Positions 24,302-35,650 of a DNA stretch of 64,000 nucleotides are shown here, piece after piece. The translations under genes and the position numbers were made by a program. The notes under the pieces were generated by a model that saw only the letters and a list, made by a program, of their open reading frames with translations, was not told where the DNA came from and searched no databases. This DNA is from Serripes groenlandicus (taxonomy: Eukaryota; Mollusca; Bivalvia; Cardiida; Cardiidae), in NCBI GenBank assembly GCA_031761405.1, contig JASEVX010000005.1:309454-373453 (forward strand), read 5' to 3'. Positions within the stretch are counted from its first letter, which is position 1. The number at the start of each line of letters is the position of its first letter.

Positions 24302-26478
24302 ATCAAGCTGAGCGACTTCTGAACCGTAACGGATACCAAAAGTTAGTATTACCCGTTCCTTCTTTAAACATAATTCCTTGTATAAAGGGTTAAAAACATT
24401 TATTTGAGTGAGATTTGAAGGATTAGACTGCAAAGACAGTTTTTTTTGTCGGCGTAAATATGAGAATGGTTCATTGGATTCTACATAGAGACGTTTAACG
24501 GGCTAGGTTCTAAAAGCGCCGAAACCTAGCAATAGAAAATACAGAAGCATTATCTAGCAACCGAAATGTATCACATCGACATCAGAAACTGCGGCAGAGG
24601 CAGCTACGCTTAAAGTTAAAATATGTATTTTTAGTTTCCATATACTTGGATTTAAAAACAATAGGATATGTGCAGGCCTTTTTATCGGTCGCAATATCAT
24701 AACTGATGGTCTATTTAGAGTCCAAGGTGGAGCATCTAAAATCTCCTGCTTCACGATGTCGTCAAGATCAACATCAAGCTGAGCGACTTCTGAACCGTAA
24801 CGGAAACCAAAAGTTAGTATTACCCGTTCCTTCTTTAAACATAATTCCTTGTATAAAGGGTTAAACACATTTATTTGAGTGAGATTTGAAGGATTAGACT
24901 TAAGTTTTAAAAAATACTGCAAAGACAGTTTTTTTTGTCGGCGTAAATATAAGAATGGTTCATTGGCTTCTACATAGAGACGTTTAACGGGCTAGGTTCT
25001 AAAAGCGCCGAGGCCTAACAATAAACCCTGATGGTGAATGGTATCAAGTGTTGCAATGTATGACTTTCGTGCAGAGCCATAGACAATGCACGAATAGTCT
25101 AATTTAGATCTTACTAATGACCTCTAAAATCTCAAGAGGACTTGACAGTCAGCTCCCCAGTCCATATGGGATACAACGCGTAACAAATCTAAAGCTTTTT
25201 GGCATCTATTTTTAAGATATTTAATAATAGACCAAGGAATTAAAGTTCAGACACAACCTCAAAACAAATGTCATCTAGTATTAAATCAGGTTCTAGGTTT
25301 TGTTCACGAGGTTTAAAACAGTGCATACATTTGGTCTTGCTTTGAGAAAATTTAGAGCCATTTTCGTTTGACCATTTTTACAAATTATTCAAAACTTGTT
25401 GCAATTGTCTTTCCATTGTATGAATATCTTTTGATCTTTTACAAATACAAAAATCATCAATATATAAAAAACATATAACTCCGGGTTAACAGATTTGATA
25501 ATGTTATTAATTTTAACACACTAAAAAGTGTAACAAAAAGAATACATCCATTAGGAACAACCATATCCTGTTCGTGTGGTTCAGTAAAAGTATCACAGAC
25601 ACGATCTTTGAACTGACGGTCAGTTAGAAATGTAGAAATAAAATAGGCAAGGCGACCTCTTATGCCAAAATCATAGAGGTCATTCATAATTCCATACTTC
25701 TAAGTCGTGTCATATGCACTTTCTAAGTCAAAGAAGACGGAGACTACATGCTCTTTTTTAATAAAAGCTTCACGGATAAAGGTTTCAAAATCGACCAAAC
25801 GGTGTCATGGCATTTCTTGAGAGCTGTTTGAATTGGTTTAACGTAAAAGGTTTATTGTAGGCCTCTTCATTCTTAGATTTAAAATTACGTTTCGGTTTCT
25901 TCTTCGTTGTTGAAATGTTTGAAATAGTTTAAAGAGGACGACTTTTGAACAAAGGAATCTGCCAAAGTGTTACCCTTCTTTGAAGTTACGACACCGTCTA
26001 GGGTGATTTACACTAATGGAACTACTCTTGTAATTGATTTTTCTTATCATATCCCATGTATTTGTGACGGATCATTTAGAGTTTAACCTAAATACATACC
26101 GTCGCAAAGACGCATGTTTACTTTGTTTAATAGTTTTGCTCGAGCTATTTTAAACTTTACATGATTTTCCTGTGCTGTCTCATGTCAAATTATTTGAGAG
26201 CCGATTTACGTGTTACTATAGCCTTTTTGCAATCCTCATCAAACCAAGGTTTCTGAGGGCGCTTTAGAGTTGGCAAATTTCGGGGTATTTTTTCTTGAGC
26301 TACCTGATAAATAAATGAAGTAAAAAGTTTTGTAGGATCATCACAATCCGAAAAAGCGTCCGGAGTAATGGATTGCTCACATCGCTTCTGGAATAAATTC
26401 CAGTTCGCTTTGTAAAGCCCCCGTCACCTCGGGCGCATTTTCAGTAATAATTAAAGGGAAATGATCACTTCCATTTCT
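24302..26478 (-). mobile_element. Nimb-like LINE, copy 3, rearranged
   Basis: 24541-26478 is collinear with about 37385-39755 of the reference (RNase H start through endonuclease end), without the 3' end. Readable pieces are 24554-24922 and 25457-25687. The catalytic box still encodes YIDD. In front lies 24302-24536, a second copy of 24771-25011, missing 24 bases. It lies in the VPS13 intron between the exons at 27098 and 22048, in the gene's own orientation. Confidence 0.82.
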
Positions 26479-27097
26479 ATAAAGTAACGGACGATGAAAC
26501 CAGAGGCATGATAATGGTTGTTGTGGTTATAACATATGTGCTGTTCAAATATTCTTTGAAAAATAAACAATACACTGGTTACCTTTGCTTATATATGATG
26601 TTACATTCTGTTGTGTGGTTAATTACTAGCACTGTCATGTCTTCCTTGTATTTAGATAAGGTAGTTATCACTCTTGATTCCGTCACCGTGCATTCAACAT
26701 TGATTCTTCCGCACTGTTAATATATGGACAATATATCTCATTTATTATAAATATAATACGGTTGATTGCCTTTATATAATTCACCTTTTGAAATCAGGTC
26801 CACTGTTTCAGCAATGACTTCAAAGGTTACATGAGGACTGAAATTATATTTGCATGCGTCATCCTAGGAACATTACTATGCAATTATTTGTTAATAACAT
26901 CGACATTCTTGATGATATTTCTTTTATTTTGGTTTGGATTAGGATTGCTAGTTTTATGTTTACACACATTTTTAGAGGTAAACTTGTCCCTACAACGACT
27001 GCTTTCTTCCATCAAACATGATGAACAGCATTTTTTTTGTTATTGTAACTATGAAGTCATGAACGTTTGCATCACATGACAGATCGTATTGCCCTAC
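26479..27097. other. VPS13 intron, exon end uncertain
   Basis: Holds the open extension of the 27098-27229 exon (to 26990) that may or may not be coding. A plus-strand hydrophobic frame at 26831-27079 is probably chance. Confidence 0.45.
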
Positions 27098-27229
27098 CTT
27101 GTTGTCCATTCGAAATAAAGTTGAATGCGGTTTATTGAACAAAAACGGTTCCGTCAACTGATTAGTTAATTTGATTTTTGCCTCCATCATCATTTCTTTT
27201 TTGGTATGTAGCGGCCACATGGGAACGCA
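27098..27229 (-). CDS. VPS13: VPS13-family exon (C-x-P-x-W-P ... PFLFNK signature)
   Basis: A 44-codon phase-0 exon with an ATTCCAG acceptor and an AAG|GTAGGG donor. It reads CVPMWPLHTKKEMM..., then TEPFLFNKPHSTLFRMDNK. VPS13 proteins have 'C-(I/V)-P-(F/M)-W-P' followed by a 'PF.FN' segment here, directly after the W-x-x-V-P end of the previous exon. The frame stays open for 36 further codons past the chosen donor (to about 26990) and begins VGQYDLSC..., which weakly resembles the next VPS13 segment, so the true 3' end of this exon is uncertain. Confidence 0.87.
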
Positions 27230-28482
27230 CTGGAATATGAACATAAAAAATGAAATGCTTGATTTCATAGTTAATGAATCTTATAATATATAGTGTAAAA
27301 GCACGTATCGACATGAGAAAGGAAGAGTACAAGCACTCTTTTTAGACCCAATTAAAACATGAAATGAACAAATAATGTATAAACAAAATGTTATCAAAAT
27401 CACAACTAATGTAAAAAAACACCACTTTCTTATACATTTATATTCATCCATATCCCATAAATGTAGAAAATAACGAGGCTCGAACATGAACTATCTAACT
27501 AGGCATTTGTGTCGGTTAACCATTATGTTCATAGTGTAAAGAAAACTTTTGTAGTTTCAATTCAACATAGACAGGTGTTTTACCCTTTCTCTTATGTAGA
27601 CATATCACTTTCAGAAACTATTTGTAAAACAATTTTGTTAAAATTCAATGTCATTATTAATAAGCAACTTACATATTTCAACGCTATCCCAAAGTAGAAC
27701 CACCATGTAGAACAGTAGTGCTAATCAAAAGACTCATTAGGTTAAAGCATAAATTACAAACAGAAAATGAATTAATTTCGGTATGATAAGAAGAGACATA
27801 TCTCATCTGTCATGTTGCTTCCATTATACACACAAAGGCTGAAAAGATATACAACTCTACTGAAACTAAACCAATAAAGTATATGCGTTACAAAATTAAA
27901 TAGAAATTCAAAGGGAAATTGAAAGTGCAAAGCCTCAACAACATGCACTGTTTAAGTTTAAGTATTTGCCAGATAGTGTACACTCTATTTGTGTCACCAA
28001 TTTAAGAAAATTTATCTGATCTAAACGTATATCTATCTTGATGTGTTAAAGTAAAGTACAAATACTGAAAATACATCACTTTTGGCAGACTGTCAAGGGA
28101 ATGCCATATCAAACGTATTTTGAAAAACAGTTCGAGATATTTCTTAATACTTTGTTTACTTGAATGATCGGAATTTTGGGATTTCGCCTGTTTCCTTTCT
28201 TTTCAATATATCAATATTGTCAACACATCTTCTCCATCCGGTCGACCAATCTTTACCGAAATTTTCTTCGCTTATATACATAATTTCAGTTTCTAAGATA
28301 TGTTTGTTTAACCAATGATGGTATATTTGGGCCGTCGGACAGGATTTAAACAATTATGAGAAAACGTATTAATAAATGAGCTCTTATTGCCGACTACTCG
28401 ATCCCTCAAAACCTCTTAAAACATCATAGTATGTCCCGATGTATTGACAATAATAGAAAAAGATAACGAAAATTAGTCTTAC
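27230..28482. other. VPS13 intron, nothing recognised
   Basis: The 1,253-bp intron between two well-supported exons; only short frames. Confidence 0.6.
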
Positions 28483-28632
28483 CTGTTTTCCCGGCACCTC
28501 TATCCAACCAGATGTGGAATCTACCTCTTGAACCATCATAGTGTATTTCGACGTGTTTATCAGCATAAAATAAGGGGTGAATGTCACAACCTTTGTCAAA
28601 CCAGAATTGGTTGATTTGATACTAAACCCAAC
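28483..28632 (-). CDS. VPS13: VPS13-family exon (LTKVVTFTPYF signature)
   Basis: A 50-codon phase-0 exon. The acceptor is a T-rich tract ending GATACAG and the donor is CAG|GTAAGAC, close to consensus. It contains SGLTKVVTFTPYFMLINTSK, then TMMVQEVD...GWIEVPGKQ. 'LT-(K/R)-(I/V)-V-T-(F/L)-(T/S)-P' with 'NxTx(Y/F)' and a terminal 'W-x-x-V-P' is a conserved block of the VPS13 SHR-BD region. The intron to the next upstream exon is only 341 bp. Confidence 0.93.
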
Positions 28633-28973
28633 CTGTATCAAATTAAAAAAACCATGTCACACGTATTATAACTTTATCGACATTGTCACCAGTATATATG
28701 TATATGCGTCTGCATTTCCACCCAATGTTATAAGTATCTCCTTGTTTGACTAATATATTCATACAGATATTAAGGAAATTAAAACAGACAATGGGGAACA
28801 TGTTTCATGTGTCTCCCACTCAATAGCAGATAAGGTATCGGTGTTTATGATTCCATGCTTGCGAGTGTCTGCATGTGAGCTGGCATTGCTTGCATTAACC
28901 GTAACATGTCCACGGGTATATACTTAAACATATAATGGCATTACTAGAATAAAAACAACATGTAACATCCTAC

Positions 28974-29078
28974 CTTATATATCATATTATTGGCTTGACA
29001 CTGTACTGTTCCAGAAATGCCCACTGTATCCAAGGAAAATTTCTTTGACCAATTCCCACCTTGGACGCCAAGAGAGAC
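28974..29078 (-). CDS. VPS13: VPS13-family exon (WSxKFSLD signature)
   Basis: A 35-codon phase-0 exon with a TTTACAG acceptor and an AAG|GTAGGA donor. It reads VSLGVQGGNWSKKFSLDTVG and then ISGTVQCQANNMIYK. VPS13A/C-type proteins have the pattern 'W-S-(D/K)-K-F-S-L-D-x-V-G-x-x-G' at this place. It follows the 51956-52042 exon in phase and leads into the 28483-28632 exon. This motif is the main reason for favouring VPS13A/C over VPS13D. Confidence 0.92.
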
Positions 29079-29688
29079 CTGTAAATAACCACATCAGTAT
29101 ATATGTTGCAAAGTTAAGCCTGTAAAGAGGAAAGAAAGAAAACACAAAGCTTGATTAACAGCGATGAGTGTCCTGTTTTACCTCTTCTGATTATGGCCCT
29201 ACTGTACCCAAACATGTTTTGGCGTGACTCGGATCTCTGATAAAGTATTGCTGTATATACTTCATTTTGCGGACATTTAAGGAAATAACGAGATGAATAA
29301 AGATAAAGGAATTTCATATGATGAATCTCGACAATTGTAAGAATAGTCATTTAAAAGAACCAAGCATTACACCGTACTATACACGCAGATTCATAGAAGT
29401 ATTGTACTATCTTTGGTAAAGGTTGACATTTAAATATAAGTTCAGAAGGTGAACGCAATCAAATATCGAATGATTCAAATGAATCACAATACATTATACA
29501 TGCAGTCTTATCCAATATGGCGGATAAAATATTGATATCTTATGTTGCATTTGTTGACACCATTAGATTAATATGTATGTCAATATTCCAGTCTAAATTC
29601 TTGTTTAGTCTGTCGTAAACGAAAACGCTCATTAGCCATTTAAAAATGTCGATTTATTATTCACGGTCTTCAGCAATCGGAGTTTTAC

Positions 29689-29900
29689 TAAGTTTCGGAC
29701 ATTAAAGTTGGAACCGTTTACAGGGACAATGTAATTTTTTTTCTTGTAATGCATGATAATCCTTTTTGCTAATTGATCTCAAATGATGCAATTTCTATCC
29801 GTTAGGTTCATTGTGTAAACTTCCTTTTCCTGGTAAACGCAAGCGGTGACATTGCATCTGAAAATATTGCATTTGATTTCGGCATATATCCTTTATATCA
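29689..29900 (+). repeat. Ngaro left terminal repeat A1
   Basis: Begins TAAGTTTCGGACATTAAAG and ends GGCATATATCCTTTATATCA. It matches A2 (35108-35284) throughout except for a 37-bp stretch (near 29793-29830) absent from A2. Flanking sequence before 29689 does not match A2, which places the element's left end here. Confidence 0.9.
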
Positions 29901-30009
29901 GGTCTGGTATAACCTTACAGTATTGTTGTATTAGTACATTGCTAATTTATTTTGGTTGAACATTCGTTTTGTGACACAAATCGATGATTTCATATTCGTC
30001 AATTGGCGA

Positions 30010-30495
30010 GCTGCCCGGGCCAACAAATTGTTGCCTCGAAATGTTTTTGTCCTACTTTGTTTTATTTCTAGAAATGAATGTACAGTACTGTTTTGAGTTT
30101 GTTTAAACACACAACCTGCCCCGTGTGTTACTATTGAATTTGATGGGCGGTTGGCCCATTTGATGTTGATGCATTTTTGAAGACTGCTTGGCTGCCCAAG
30201 AGAAATTGTCTCGGTGCTGGTTTATTGTTTGTTTTGCACTGAATGTTGTACCAGATGGTAAATTAAACCGTTTGTGTGGAATATTGTTATATGTTTGACT
30301 GCCCAAGGAACAGTGTCTCGGCGCCTTTTTTGTACTTAAATACTTGTGATTTGCATCGTGTTGCTTGTCTGGCTGCCCAATAATAATTATATAGGCGCCA
30401 GCTGAATGTACCTGATGGTATATTGACCCACTTGTGTTGAATATTGTTGCTTGTTTGGTTGCCCAAAAGAAATTGTCTCGGCGCCTGCTGAATGT
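30010..30495 (+). repeat. Imperfect repeats in the Ngaro leader
   Basis: Five related segments start with CTGCCC or TTGCCC at 30011, 30192, 30299, 30373 and 30459. Four continue to an AATTGTCTCGGCGCC-like end, and interspersed TTGTGTGGAATATTGTT-like and ACCTGATGGTA-like segments recur. Spacing is irregular (74-181 bp). They lie between A1 and the first reading frame, so they would be in the transcript leader. Function unknown; a packaging, priming or promoter role is speculation. Confidence 0.65.
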
Positions 30496-30782
30496 TGTTT
30501 GTGTTGTCTATCTTTTACACATTGTTTAATGTTTTCGTATTTGTTTTGAATTTCATCACCTTTACCTCAGTGTTTTATTGAAAATGAGTGTACAGTACAC
30601 CATTATTGTATTCAATATACCTTGCTGGTAATCACAGGTTGGTATTGAACATTATTGATATTTTGTAATGTAAGCTCTGTTGTATAATGAGCTAAAATAT
30701 AACAATTATGGAAATACATAATGTTAGATACCCAGCACTTTCAATCTTGCATGTTTATTTTTACCTTAACTGAGTAACGGAA

Positions 30783-31667
30783 ATGCCTAAGGCAAAGAAA
30801 AAATCAGCGAGAAGTCATGAAATGCCAAGTTTGCAGGCTGAGAGGTTGGAAATGACGGAGGTCAAACTCAGTGAAGATCAACTTCAGGAAGTGGTGGAGA
30901 AAGTTGCGGCCAAGAAAATGCCCCTTATCCTACTACCAACTACTAGCTCTGAGGACCCCGAACCAGTTGCATCATGCAGCTCTGAGATAGGTGAGGTTCA
31001 GCTTGCAAGTAGAGGTATTTCTAGTCAGGTATCATCTGTTCAAAAGCAAACAAAATTGGAACGGTGAATATGTGAATTTACCACATTTAATTTTGCCCGA
31101 GTCTAACTCTGGGCAAATTCTCAGTGTTGATGGTAGTGGACAGATAAATATAACTCCAAAACCTACCAAACGCATTGTTAATATTGATACCTGGACAGAT
31201 GCATTCATTGTGTTCATGGATGTTTATTGTCAAGTTCACAAGGAACAATATCAAGATATGCTAAAATACTTGCATACTATGAGACTAGGCGCAAAACAGT
31301 ATTATATTAATGGCTGGTTGTCTTACGATGAACAGTTTAGGTTAAAAAAATCTATGTGCTCAAATATGTCATGGGCTGTTGTTGATCAAGAGCCTTGGCT
31401 TTTGTTTCTGTGTAGGCCTAAGCCACAATTACCAAATAATGATGTAGGCAAATGTTTGGTTTCAACTACAAAGGAAGTTGTTCTAAACCAGCCTGTAATT
31501 TTGCACACAAATGCATTCGATGTGGAGGAAGACATGCGATGAAATTGTGTAATAATAAGTCAGGTAGCAGTGGCAATCAAAGTTCTACTTTCAGACGTGC
31601 AAACAGCAGTGGCAGTTCAGCAACACAATCAAAATTCTCCACAAGACCTTTGCTGCAGCAACACTGA
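30783..31667 (+). pseudogene. Ngaro gag-like ORF1, two frame changes
   Basis: Starts MPKAKKKSARSHEMPSLQAE in one frame, shifts by one near 31055-31065, and returns to the first frame near 31455. The middle part carries the DIRS-order gag pattern: WTDAFIVFMDVY, LKYLHTMRLGAKQY, GWLSYDEQFR and WAVVDQEPWLLF. The C-terminal part holds a zinc-knuckle-like cluster CSKPACNFAHKCIRCGGRH followed by a Ser/Gly/Gln-rich tail. Such proteins bind nucleic acid and form particles. Small indels most simply explain the shifts. Confidence 0.8.
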
Positions 31668-33251
31668 TTTGGTATCAATTGGTCCATCTCCAATTAATGT
31701 TGAATTTTTATTGAAATATCTAGCTGATTACCCTCTTTTTTATGATGCACACATTTTGGCTGAAGGATTCTCCAATGGTTTTAGCTTGCAATATGATGGT
31801 ACAAGACAATTTAGGGAATGTGATAATCTTTTATCAGTTAGACATAATCCCGAAGCTGTCCTTAAGAAGGTAATGAAGGAGGTAGATTTAGGCAGAATTG
31901 CAGGCCCATTCAAGTCATGCCCTTTAGACAACTTGTTCTATCTCCCATTGGTTCCCAAGAAGGATGGAACCTGGCGATTAATTCAGCATTTATCCTATCC
32001 ATCGGGTTCTAGCATTAATGACTATATTGATCCAGATTTATGTTCAGTCCATTATACATCTATGGATGAAGTCATACATTCAATTCAAAATGTTGGTAAT
32101 GGGTGCCTTATGGGTAAAATGGATGTAAAAAATGCTTTTCGACTTTTGCCAGTTTGTCGAAAATATTTTTGCTTGCTAGGCTTTCATCTCAAGGGACATT
32201 ACTTTGTAGACAAAATGGTGCCAATGGGTTTTGCACTGTCTTGTGCCTTATGGGAAAAGTTTGCTTCATTCATTGAATGGCTTTTCAAACGCTTAAATCC
32301 AAGGTATTGTTTACATCATTATCTGGATGATTTTATATTTCTTGGAGAGAAACAGTCTGTTATGTGTGCACAGACTATGTCTGACTTTGAAAGGTTGTGT
32401 TCATTATTGGGGGTCCCTTTGGCTGAAGGAAAAACTGTTGGTCCTACTGTTATACTGGTTTTCCAAGGCCTTGAACTGGATTCAGTTATGTCCCAAACCA
32501 AAATACCTATTGATAAATTAAACAAATTAAGGTCTGCTTTAACATCCTTGCTGAATAAGAAAAAGGTTACACTTAAAGAATTACAATCAATTGTTGGGCT
32601 ACTAAAATTTTGTTCTCGAGCTATACCAGTGGCTCGAGCATTTAATAGACGTTTTTATGATGCAATGTCTGGTTTAACTAACGTGAGAGTATCATTATCA
32701 ATGAAAGCTGATGTTTTTTTGTGGCTCTCGTTTCTTCAGCATTGTAATGGTTTTTGCAGCTTCCCGGAGTTGCACTGGGAAGACAGTGAAACACTTAATC
32801 TCTTTACAGACAGTGCAGGTTCCCCAAGCCTGGGTTGTGCAGCTGTTTTTGGCAGCAAATGGGTGTTTTACCCTTGGCCTGTAGAATGGGTAGATACCAC
32901 TTTATTTGATGACATAACTGTGTTGGAATTGGTCCCCATTGTTCTGGCCTTGTGTACAGGAAACTAATATTACATGTTGATAATCAGGCATTGGTAGCTA
33001 TTATTAACAAAAACTTTTCAAAGTCAAAACGTATTATGCATTTATTGCGACCCTTGATACTTAAATGCATGCATCTTAATATTCAGTATAAAGCTATACA
33101 TGTAGAGGGTATCTCTAATGTTAAAGCTGATTCTCTCTCTCGTTGTCAGTGGCAGCGGTTCAGACAAGTAGCACCAGAAGCCAACACAGCTGGGGAGGCA
33201 ATACCAGTTATGTTTCATCCATTGATTTGCAGTCTGAAGTCAATACATTAG
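31570..33251 (+). pseudogene. Ngaro reverse transcriptase and RNase H, one frame change
   Basis: The main open frame (31570-32967) includes VPKKDGTWRLIQHLSYP, GKMDVKNAFRLLPV (block A aspartate), VPMGFALSCALWEKF and the catalytic HHYLDDFIFLGE. It then has a DIRS-type connection and RNase H start (LNLFTDSAGSPSLGCAAVFG). The frame shifts near 32960, and RNase H continues to 33251 with ILHVDNQALVAIIN and the late VEGISNVKADSLSR motif. Catalytic residues of both domains remain, so decay is by indel. The RNase H end overlaps the recombinase frame. Confidence 0.9.
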
Positions 33252-34147
33252 TTAGTAATGGTATCACATCGAGCACTAAGGCTTCATATCAATCTGCAAT
33301 TAAACTGTTTGAAGAATTTAGATTGGCTTACTACCATCCAACTATTTGGCATCCACCTGTTGGAGTTATTATGGAATTCATAGCATTTATATCTTTAAGA
33401 GGTTTATCACACAGTACTGCTAGGTCTTACATATCAGGTATTTCATTTTGCTGTAAAATAAAATGCCTGTCAGACACTACTAACAACTTTGTAGTATCGA
33501 AAATGCTAAAGGGTTTCCTTAAGTTAAATAGAAGGGTGGACAGTAGGTTACCTATAACACATGACCTTCTTAGACAGATAATTTGAACCCTACCCACAAT
33601 TTGTTACACTGCATATGAATTTGCTCTTTTTAAAGCTGTATTTTGTATGGCATTTGTTGGCTTCTTTAGAGTTGGGGAATTGGTAGTCTCCAATCTAGAT
33701 AATGAAGGGCATGCTCTCAAATTTGATGATGTCTGTTTTGAAAAATACAATTCAGCTCTAAAGGTTTTATATAGGTCTTCTAAAACTGACCAATTGGGTA
33801 AGGGTGTAGTTCTACTTATTCCTAAAACAGGGACAGAAACATGTCCAGTAAAGTGCATGTTACAATATTTAAATGATAGAAAAACACAGCTTTGTAAGCA
33901 TCTATTTTGCCATTTTAATAGCTTACCTTTGACTAGGTATCAGTTTTCTACTGTTTTGAAGAAATCTCTTGGTGCATTAGGTTTGCAAAAGTCACATTAC
34001 AGGAGTCACTCTTTCCGCATTGGGGCAGCAACCACAGCATCTCAAAATGGTATGGCAGATGACAAAATTAAGTCTTTTGGTAGGTGGAAGTCAGACGCCT
34101 TTAAATCATACATTAGAATACCTACTGATGCCCTTGCTTTGAAGTAA
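33143..34147 (+). pseudogene. Ngaro tyrosine recombinase, in-frame stop
   Basis: About 334 codons in one frame, interrupted by TGA at 33584-33586. The N-terminal part has a SAM-like core-binding domain (SSTKASYQSAIKLFEEF, ARSYISGISF). The catalytic domain has GFFRVGELVVSNLD (first catalytic Arg), SHSFRIGAATTA (H-x-x-R box) and RWKSDAFKSYIRIP (nucleophile Tyr). This family integrates a circular DNA copy without an integrase, which explains the split direct repeats. The same frame resumes immediately after the stop with typical sequence, so it looks like a point mutation. Confidence 0.9.
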
Positions 34148-34228
34148 TTACTGTATTGAGTATTATCCCATATTTGCAAATTTATGAGTCAGCATAGCTG
34201 ACCATTTTTCCTAAGTATATTTGCAGAT

Positions 34229-34823
34229 CAACATAAGCTAGTCTGGATTGTTGGATCTTCCATCATTAAAAGGGCTTTTTATTATGCCAGAAACTGCGGA
34301 CAAAACGGATTTCAACTTGACATGAGCTCCAAAGTAGAGATTTTTTGGCAGGGCAGGAGTGGTCTGGTATGGCGACAACATTTTTTCTTTGCTCAGACAT
34401 CTTGCCACTATACAAGATCCACCAGACCTGTTAGTAATTCATTGTGGTGGCAATAATGTTGGTCAGCAGAAAACTATTTCAATAATGCTAGCAATTAAGC
34501 AGACTTTATCTAGAATTACTAAATTGTTTCCCCATGCCATTATTGTGTGGTCCCAGATACTTCCAAGACTTCATTGGAGAAATGAAAATTGTCACAAAGC
34601 TCTTGAAAAGGCCAGGAAAAGGGTCAACAATGGCATTGCCTCATTCCTTTTAGGTCGAGGAGGGAAGTATTTACGCTACACAGATATAAACGAGTTTGTT
34701 CCGAGCCTTTATTGCGATGGGGTTCATCTAGCTAACACGGGCAATTATACTTTTCTTAGAGCTTTAACTGAAGGTATACATCAGTTCCTTTATACTGATG
34801 TTAATGTTTATCCTAATTGTTGA
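34229..34823 (+). pseudogene. Ngaro SGNH/GDSL-type hydrolase, one frame change
   Basis: The first part, in the recombinase frame (about 34229-34365), reads KLVWIVGSSIIKRAF, with GSS as the block I serine motif. The frame then changes, and 34359-34823 continues with PDLLVIHCGGNNVGQ (block III Asn) and late FVPSLYCDGVHLANTGN (block V, D-x-x-H with Asp followed by Val and His). All blocks of an SGNH hydrolase are present in order. This extra enzyme is known from some Ngaro elements; its substrate in the element cycle is not established to my knowledge. Confidence 0.82.
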
Positions 34824-34876
34824 AGATGTGGCCACACTTCATAGTTTTACTGGTGGCGGTATGGCTTTGCCATGTG

Positions 34877-35650
34877 GCGGGAAATTACCTCCACCAGGGT
34901 TGACTGTGTTTCTATGCTTTAAACTAACAGTGCGAGTCTCTGTCACCAGGGCTCGTCATCTGTTGCTTACACATATACTTTTTATGTTAAGAAGCTGTGA
35001 CCAGATTACGCCAACAATAAGAGAATATATTGTGTCGCCTTTGTTATGTTACTTTGCATTAAATAAATATGATTCTTATTTTAATTAACTGCATTTGTAC
35101 TCTGTAATAAGTTTCGGACATTAAAGTTTGAAACCGTTTACAAGGACAATGTAGAATGTTTTCTTGTAATGCATGATAATCCTTTTTGCTAATTGATCTC
35201 AAATCTCCTTTTCCTGGTAGATGCAAGCGGTGACATTGCATCTGAAAATATTGCATTTGATTTCTGCATATATCCTTTACATCACTTGTCATCATTTAAA
35301 AAAAATAAAACCCCACCCTTCCCTCCGCTTTTATTATTGTATTTGTGATTCAAGCCAAGTTTTAGTCTCGTTTCAGCGCACTCCTTTTCTACTATAGTTC
35401 CACTACAGGACAGTAACGTTCTACAAGTCACAGCTTCGATAATGACTGGAATGCGGCAAATTACCTCCACCAGGGTTGACTGTGTTTCTATGTTTTTAAA
35501 CTAACAGTGCGAGTCTCTGTCACCAGGGCTCGTCATCTGTTGCTTACAAATATACTTTTTTATGTTAAGAAGCTGTGGCCAGATTACGCCAACAATAAGA
35601 GAATATATTGTCGCCTTTGTCATGTAACTTTGCATTAAATAAATATGATT
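34877..35650 (+). repeat. Ngaro right repeats B1-A2-B2 (proximal part)
   Basis: B1 (34877-35103) and the first part of B2 (35453-35650) share AAATTACCTCCACCAGGGTT through TTGCATTAAATAAATATGATT with a few differences. A2 (35108-35284) lies between them and matches A1. The four bases GTAA separate B1 from A2; the last 23 bases of B1 (to GTACTCT) reappear at 35991-36013 after the foldback insertion, which identifies the true right end. An unrelated 168-bp segment (35285-35452) lies between A2 and B2. Confidence 0.9.

Noticed and set aside
26765..26822. Possible minus-strand exon PHVTFEVIAETVDLISK between a TTTCAG acceptor and a GTGAAT donor
   Set aside because: Its phase does not fit the flanking VPS13 exons and the sequence does not resemble the expected segment.
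26831..27079. Plus-strand hydrophobic frame that looks like a membrane protein
   Set aside because: AT-rich chance translation opposite a well-supported VPS13 exon region; no start context or homology.
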